Assembly: GCA_051004735.1 (NCBI GenBank)
Contig: JBPCKA010000028.1
Location: forward strand, 1 to 64,000
Source: Euzebya sp051004735
Lineage (GTDB): Bacteria > Actinomycetota > Nitriliruptoria > Euzebyales > Euzebyaceae
Reading direction: 5' to 3'
Length of the DNA stretch: 64,000 bases
Shown piece after piece: positions 60,237-64,000 of the stretch. How positions within the stretch are numbered: position 1 is the stretch's first letter; each line of letters begins with the position of its first letter. The notes under the pieces were generated by a model, which ran no database searches, was not told where the DNA came from, and was given only the letters and a program-made list of their open reading frames with translations. A program made the translations under genes and the position numbers.

Positions 60237-61370
60237 TCAGCGGTTGCAGTCACGTGCGGCGCAGATGGCGTCAATGGCCTGTTGGACGATGGCGTCGGGG
60301 ACGACGTCGGTCTCACCGAGGGTGGTGATGGTGTCGAGGCGGCCGGCGTTAGCGGTCAGCCAGTCGATGTTGGCCTGGCCGAGGTCAGTGACGGTGGCGG
60401 GGATGATGATGGGGGCCTGCCGGCTGTGGATCAGCGAGGGTGCGGCGATGGCGTCGGCGAAGGAGTCGGGTCGGATCAGGATGATGCCGTTGGTGTCCCG
60501 TTCAGAGTTCTCCGTCACCTGGAGGTACTCGTCGGCGATGGCACGGGCGGTAGCTGTGCGGTCGGGACCGGCCCGCCGGTAGATCGGGCCGTTGGTGAGG
60601 GTGCGAAGCTGGTCGATGACATTCTGGGAGATCACTGCCTCACCACCGATGATCCCGAAGGTGGTGCCCTGGGACCCGTACTGGCGGATGAGGTCAACGG
60701 CAGGGGCTGGGATCTCGTTCTTGCGGACCAACAGGATGGGGTTGCCGAGGCTGGTTAACGCGGCGACTGCCAGAGCGTCAGGCCAGTCCTCGCCGCTGAC
60801 CAGGAGCATCCCGGACACGAAGTCCCAGCTGTCGGTGGCGGAGGAGATTTCGGCGTTGAATCGTGCCGCTAGGGCGGAGGTGGCGTAGCGGTCGGGGCCG
60901 GCCAGCCGGTTGGCGGGGCCGTAGCGACGCTCGATCTCATCGGCGACCTGTTGCCCCACGACATCGAGGGACCCGTAGATGACCCCGCCACTGAAGTGGG
61001 AGGCGAGTTGGTCGATGCCGGGCCACAGCTGGTCGGGTGGGGTCAGGAAGGTCGGCCCATGGGTGTGGTAGGCGGCCGTGGGTATGGCCAGTGCGTCGGC
61101 GAAGGAGTCGCCACGACTGAGGTCCAGGCCCACCGGGATCCCGCCCAGACACTCCTGCTCGGTGCCGTACGGCTCGATACCGAGCGCGGCGTAGAAGCCG
61201 CACTCGTCCGCGACCCACGCCTTGGCGACCTCAACAGCGGTGTCGAATCGGGTCGGCCCCGCCAGCCGTTGGACCACCAGGGATTCCTGGGCGCCGGCGC
61301 TGCCGGTCGGGACGAGCAGCGCCACCAGGAGGACAACGCACAACAGCAATGGTCGGCGTGGAGAGATCAT
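60237..61370 (-). CDS. Secreted protein with CWB2 cell-wall-binding repeats
   Basis: 377 residues from ATG 61370. Signal peptide RRPLLLCVVLLVALLVPTGS ending near AGAQ. Three CWB2 repeats begin VVQRLAGPTRFDTAVEVAKA, NRLAGPDRYATSALAARFNA and YRRAGPDRTATARAIADEYL. Each has a DSFADALA-like loop (SRGDSFADALAIP, SGEDWPDALAVA, RPDSFADAIAAP). CWB2 modules attach proteins to the wall polymer non-covalently. No separate functional domain is present, so it may be wall-structural. The frame upstream of the ATG is not a signal peptide. Confidence 0.85.
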   Translation of the reverse strand: MISPRRPLLLCVVLLVALLVPTGSAGAQESLVVQRLAGPTRFDTAVEVAKAWVADECGFYAALGIEPYGTEQECLGGIPVGLDLSRGDSFADALAIPTAAYHTHGPTFLTPPDQLWPGIDQLASHFSGGVIYGSLDVVGQQVADEIERRYGPANRLAGPDRYATSALAARFNAEISSATDSWDFVSGMLLVSGEDWPDALAVAALTSLGNPILLVRKNEIPAPAVDLIRQYGSQGTTFGIIGGEAVISQNVIDQLRTLTNGPIYRRAGPDRTATARAIADEYLQVTENSERDTNGIILIRPDSFADAIAAPSLIHSRQAPIIIPATVTDLGQANIDWLTANAGRLDTITTLGETDVVPDAIVQQAIDAICAARDCNR

Positions 61371-61509
61371 GGGAACCACCTCCAATAGTGCTGCACGTTG
61401 GTGAAGAGCGCCCCGCCCATCGAACTGCCATCCGTAGTATCTGAAATGTAGCCCGCCTCGACTGCCGGGGGCGACAGCCAAGGTGTAGTGCCCTTAGAAT
61501 CGCGCTGTC

Positions 61510-62331
61510 ATGGATCGTCGGACGATTCTTCGGGCGGGGCTCGCGATACCGCTGATCCGCCCTGAAGCACCACTACCCGCGGCTACTCAGCTCTCCCGGC
61601 CGCCGGCGGGGCTGACGTGCTCGCTGGGGTACCGGGGCGTGAGCCCGACCCCGGCCTCCATCGTGCCGCCCCCCTTCACCGTCCCGCTGCCGATCCCCGA
61701 TGAGCTGGACGGGGCTGACATCTCGCTGAATGTGGGAGTGGCGCAGGTCGAGTTGTTGCCCGGGTTCAGCACGCGGATGCTGACCTACGAGAAGTCATTC
61801 CCGGGCCCCACGATCATCGCCGGGCCAGATCACGACACGGCCGTGCGTGTGGCCAACGCCTATGACGAGGATGTGGTGGTCCATCTGCATGGCGGCCACA
61901 CAGCTGCGGCGTTTGACGGACACCCGCTGGACCTGGTGGCGCCGGGGGAGGAGTTCACCTACCGCTATCCCAACCGGCAGCGCCCAGCGACCTTGTGGTA
62001 TCACGACCACGCGATGATGGGCACCGCGCCGAATGTGTACCGCGGCCTTGCGGGCTTCTACTTGCTGCGTGACGACGCCGAACTCGGACTGGGCCTGCCC
62101 GTGGGAGGTCCCCGTGACATCCCCCTCATGATCACCGACAAGACCTTCGATGACCGCGGACAACTGGTCTACCCCGATGGGATCCGCGACGGGTTCTTTG
62201 GTGATGTCGTGCTGGTCAATGGCGCCCCCTCCCCCGTGGCGACCGTGCCGGCCGGACTGATCCGGTTACGCCTCCTCAACGCATCCAATGCCAGGCCCTA
62301 CCGCCTGGCGCGAAGCGCTCGTCAGGGTTGA
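61510..62331 (+). pseudogene. Multicopper oxidase, 3'-truncated
   Basis: 273 residues; family members (CotA/bilirubin oxidase type) are about 450-520. A twin-arginine-like start (MDRRTILRAGLAIP) is followed by the first cupredoxin with VVVHLHGGHTAAAFDG and PATLWYHDHAMMGTAPNVYR (type 2/3 copper HxH motifs) and part of domain two. The frame then changes at about 62310 to RLARSARQG and stops. The third cupredoxin with the type 1 copper Cys and the remaining His ligands is missing, so it cannot be a working oxidase. Confidence 0.85.
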
Positions 62332-62446
62332 ACTGGAAATCTTCGACAGCGACGTCGAAATCAGCGGCCGTTGCGGCCGACACTGGCAGAAGGCTTGCGA
62401 CAAGGGCCAACAGGCCGACAAGCCGCAACACGGTGCGCATACGCAT
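62276..62446 (-). pseudogene. Secreted cupredoxin, 3'-truncated at the same breakpoint
   Basis: A 56-codon frame on the minus strand. It has a clear signal peptide (RTVLRLVGLLALVASLLPVS, ATAADF) and the start of a plastocyanin-like domain (VAVEDFQFNPDE), then unrelated residues that are the reverse strand of the oxidase. All copper ligands are lost. Its end and the end of the multicopper oxidase meet at about 62310-62320. ATG 62446 or 62440. Confidence 0.7.
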
Positions 62447-62564
62447 GTCCAAACAACTCCCTCACGTTTGTTCGCGGTGGCTGTACCCCCTCAAGGCCCG
62501 GGCCGGTCCGCGATGAAGTGGGCGGACTCTACACCGCGCAGCGTCTTTGCAACAGATGGTGCCT

Positions 62565-64000
62565 TCAGGCGTCGCTGATCGTCGCAAGGACGTCGCCGGA
62601 GTTGACCACCTGCCCGGCCTCGACGGCCAGATTGACGACCCCTGCCTTGTGGGCTTTCAGGGCGTTCTCCATCTTCATCGCCTCAAGCACCACGATCAGG
62701 TCGCCCTCCTCAACCGTCGCACCCGCTTCGACGCTGGTCTTGACGATCGTGCCCTGCATCGGGGCCAGCAGATCGTCACCGCTGGTGCCACTGCCGCCAC
62801 CACCTGATGATCCCCGACGGCGCTTGGCCTTGGGCGTTGCCGTCGCGGCGGCTGCCGCCAATCCGTAGATCGTCACGTCCAGTCGCTTGCCGCCAACCTC
62901 GACGGTGACCGATTGGCTGGGCTGGTCATCGTCCTCGACCGCTGCGGGCATCGGTGCGGTGGGGATCCCCGACAGGTCCCATTCGGTCTCAACGCTGATC
63001 GTGGCTGTGGTTCCGGCGACGAAGTCCTCATGGTCGAAGGCCACTTTGAAGAAGTCCTTGGTCGTCGGGACTCCCTCGACCTGCAACTCATCCAACGCCC
63101 GGATCATCCTGCGCCGGGCCTGCTCGCGGTCGGCCCCGGTGGTGATGATCTTGGCGATCAACGAGTCGTAGCTACGCGGGATCTCCCAGCCTGCCTCTCC
63201 GACCCCGTCGACCCGGACGCCCGGTCCGGCGGGCGCCTGCCACCTGGTGATCAACCCGGGGGAGGGGACAAAGCCCATCCCGACGTTCTCGGCGTTGATC
63301 CTGGCTTCGATGGAATGCCCGCGTAGCACCACGTCGTCCTGGGTCATGCCCAGTTCCTGGCCGGCGGCGATCCGCAGTTGCCAGTGCACCAGGTCCATGC
63401 CCGTGACCTGCTCGGTGACTGGATGCTCGACCTGTAGACGCGTGTTCATCTCCAGGAAAAAGAAGTCGTCGTTCTCATACAGGTATTCACACGTCCCGGC
63501 GCCGGTGTAGCCGACCTCCTGGCTGACCCGCACGGCTGAGGCGCCCATCCGCTTTCGGATGTCATCGGGAAGCCCCGGCGCCGGCGCTTCCTCGATCAGC
63601 TTTTGGTGTCGCCGTTGCGTCGAGCAGTCGCGATCGCCCAGGAACAGGGTGGTCCCGTGGGTATCGGCCAGGATCTGGATCTCGATGTGGCGGGGACGGG
63701 CCAGGTAGCGCTCGACGTAGACCTCACCGCGCCCGAAGGCGGCAACGGCCTCACGTTGGGCGCTCTGTAGGGCTTCGACCAGATCACCGTCCCCGCGGAC
63801 GACCTTCATGCCTCGTCCGCCACCCCCGTAGGCGGCCTTGATGATCAGCGGATAGCCGTGCTCGGCAGCGAAGGCCTTGACCTCCTCGGGATCATCGGTG
63901 GGCTTCATCATCCCGGGGACCGGGGGACAGTCGGCGGCCAGGGCGGCCTCACGGGCGCTGAGCTTGTCACCCATCTTGATGATCGACTGCGGCGGCGGCC
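62565..64000 (-). CDS. Acetyl/propionyl-CoA carboxylase alpha subunit, 5' end outside the window
   Basis: 478 residues visible; the frame continues past base 64000 (PPPQSIIKMGDKLSAREAAL at the edge), so about 110 N-terminal residues are missing. Biotin carboxylase: YPLIIKAAYGGGGRGMKVVR (ATP lid), DCSTQRRHQKLIEEAPAPGL, FLEMNTRLQVEHPVTEQVTG (Glu/Arg catalytic), EARINAENVG. Then a BT-like linker and a BCCP domain with the biotinyl Lys in VVLEAMKMENALKAHK. Carboxylates acetyl- and/or propionyl-CoA with a beta subunit not seen here. Propionyl-CoA use would lead to MutB. Confidence 0.95.
   Translation of the reverse strand, partial: PPPQSIIKMGDKLSAREAALAADCPPVPGMMKPTDDPEEVKAFAAEHGYPLIIKAAYGGGGRGMKVVRGDGDLVEALQSAQREAVAAFGRGEVYVERYLARPRHIEIQILADTHGTTLFLGDRDCSTQRRHQKLIEEAPAPGLPDDIRKRMGASAVRVSQEVGYTGAGTCEYLYENDDFFFLEMNTRLQVEHPVTEQVTGMDLVHWQLRIAAGQELGMTQDDVVLRGHSIEARINAENVGMGFVPSPGLITRWQAPAGPGVRVDGVGEAGWEIPRSYDSLIAKIITTGADREQARRRMIRALDELQVEGVPTTKDFFKVAFDHEDFVAGTTATISVETEWDLSGIPTAPMPAAVEDDDQPSQSVTVEVGGKRLDVTIYGLAAAAATATPKAKRRRGSSGGGGSGTSGDDLLAPMQGTIVKTSVEAGATVEEGDLIVVLEAMKMENALKAHKAGVVNLAVEAGQVVNSGDVLATISDA

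Overview
The window is high-GC bacterial DNA with the gene style of a deep-branching actinomycete. Evidence: type B SdhCAB, oligoribonuclease, an Rv1264-like adenylate cyclase, an Rv3303c-like quinone reductase, PASTA-less Ser/Thr kinases, cell-wall-binding-2 (CWB2) repeats, frequent GTG starts, GTGA/ATGA gene overlaps, and many promoters whose TANNNT box sits 6-10 nt before the start codon (leaderless style). A Nitriliruptoria/Euzebya-like organism would fit, but that is inference. No rRNA, tRNA, CRISPR array, transposase or phage gene was recognised.

Layout. 1-5.5 kb: a PIN-toxin tail, a GMP synthase shortened by three in-frame internal deletions, an unknown gene coupled to fahA, and PcrA helicase. 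5.5-8.1 kb: a frameshifted relic, a lipase and a tandem hairpin repeat. 8.2-15.3 kb: sucCD, a membrane-anchored parvulin, a YefM/YoeB relic, mdh and ahcY. 15.6-27 kb: a Ser/Thr kinase fused to a Kelch propeller, TrhA/hemolysin III, purN-purH, then a threonine leader peptide with terminator, a short ThrRS lacking TGS and editing domains, a second membrane kinase coupled to it, folD, a methyltransferase and a class III cyclase. 27.3-37.3 kb: acsA, fetB, trpS-uup-orn and sdhCAB. 37.3-41.2 kb: a complete VapBC with an operator, and meaB-mutB. 41.2-48.6 kb: an accessory, decaying zone with a headless and tailless LuxR-type fragment, an eroded glycosyltransferase followed by an intact one, four complete type II toxin-antitoxin pairs on one strand, and VOC and DUF6351-like relics. 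48.6-61.4 kb: a zinc-ribbon protein, an OmpR-type two-component pair, a GlcD-type oxidase, a GNAT enzyme, two methyltransferases, a flippase-like membrane protein, bioB, an AurF-like diiron protein, a DapA-family lyase, an LpdA-like reductase and a CWB2 protein. 61.5-64 kb: a multicopper oxidase and a cupredoxin, both truncated and joined tail to tail at one breakpoint, then the alpha subunit of a biotin-dependent acyl-CoA carboxylase running off the window.

How they work together. Central carbon genes dominate: SucCD, Mdh, SdhCAB, Acs, MutB/MeaB, the acyl-CoA carboxylase and BioB connect acetate, propionate and succinate to the TCA cycle. PurN, PurH and FolD link purine synthesis to one-carbon units, and AhcY recycles SAH from the methyltransferases. 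The most distinctive unit is the threonine-attenuated short ThrRS plus kinase operon (21523-24179). The accessory zones show repeated decay by internal deletion and frameshift, interleaved with apparently intact toxin-antitoxin pairs.
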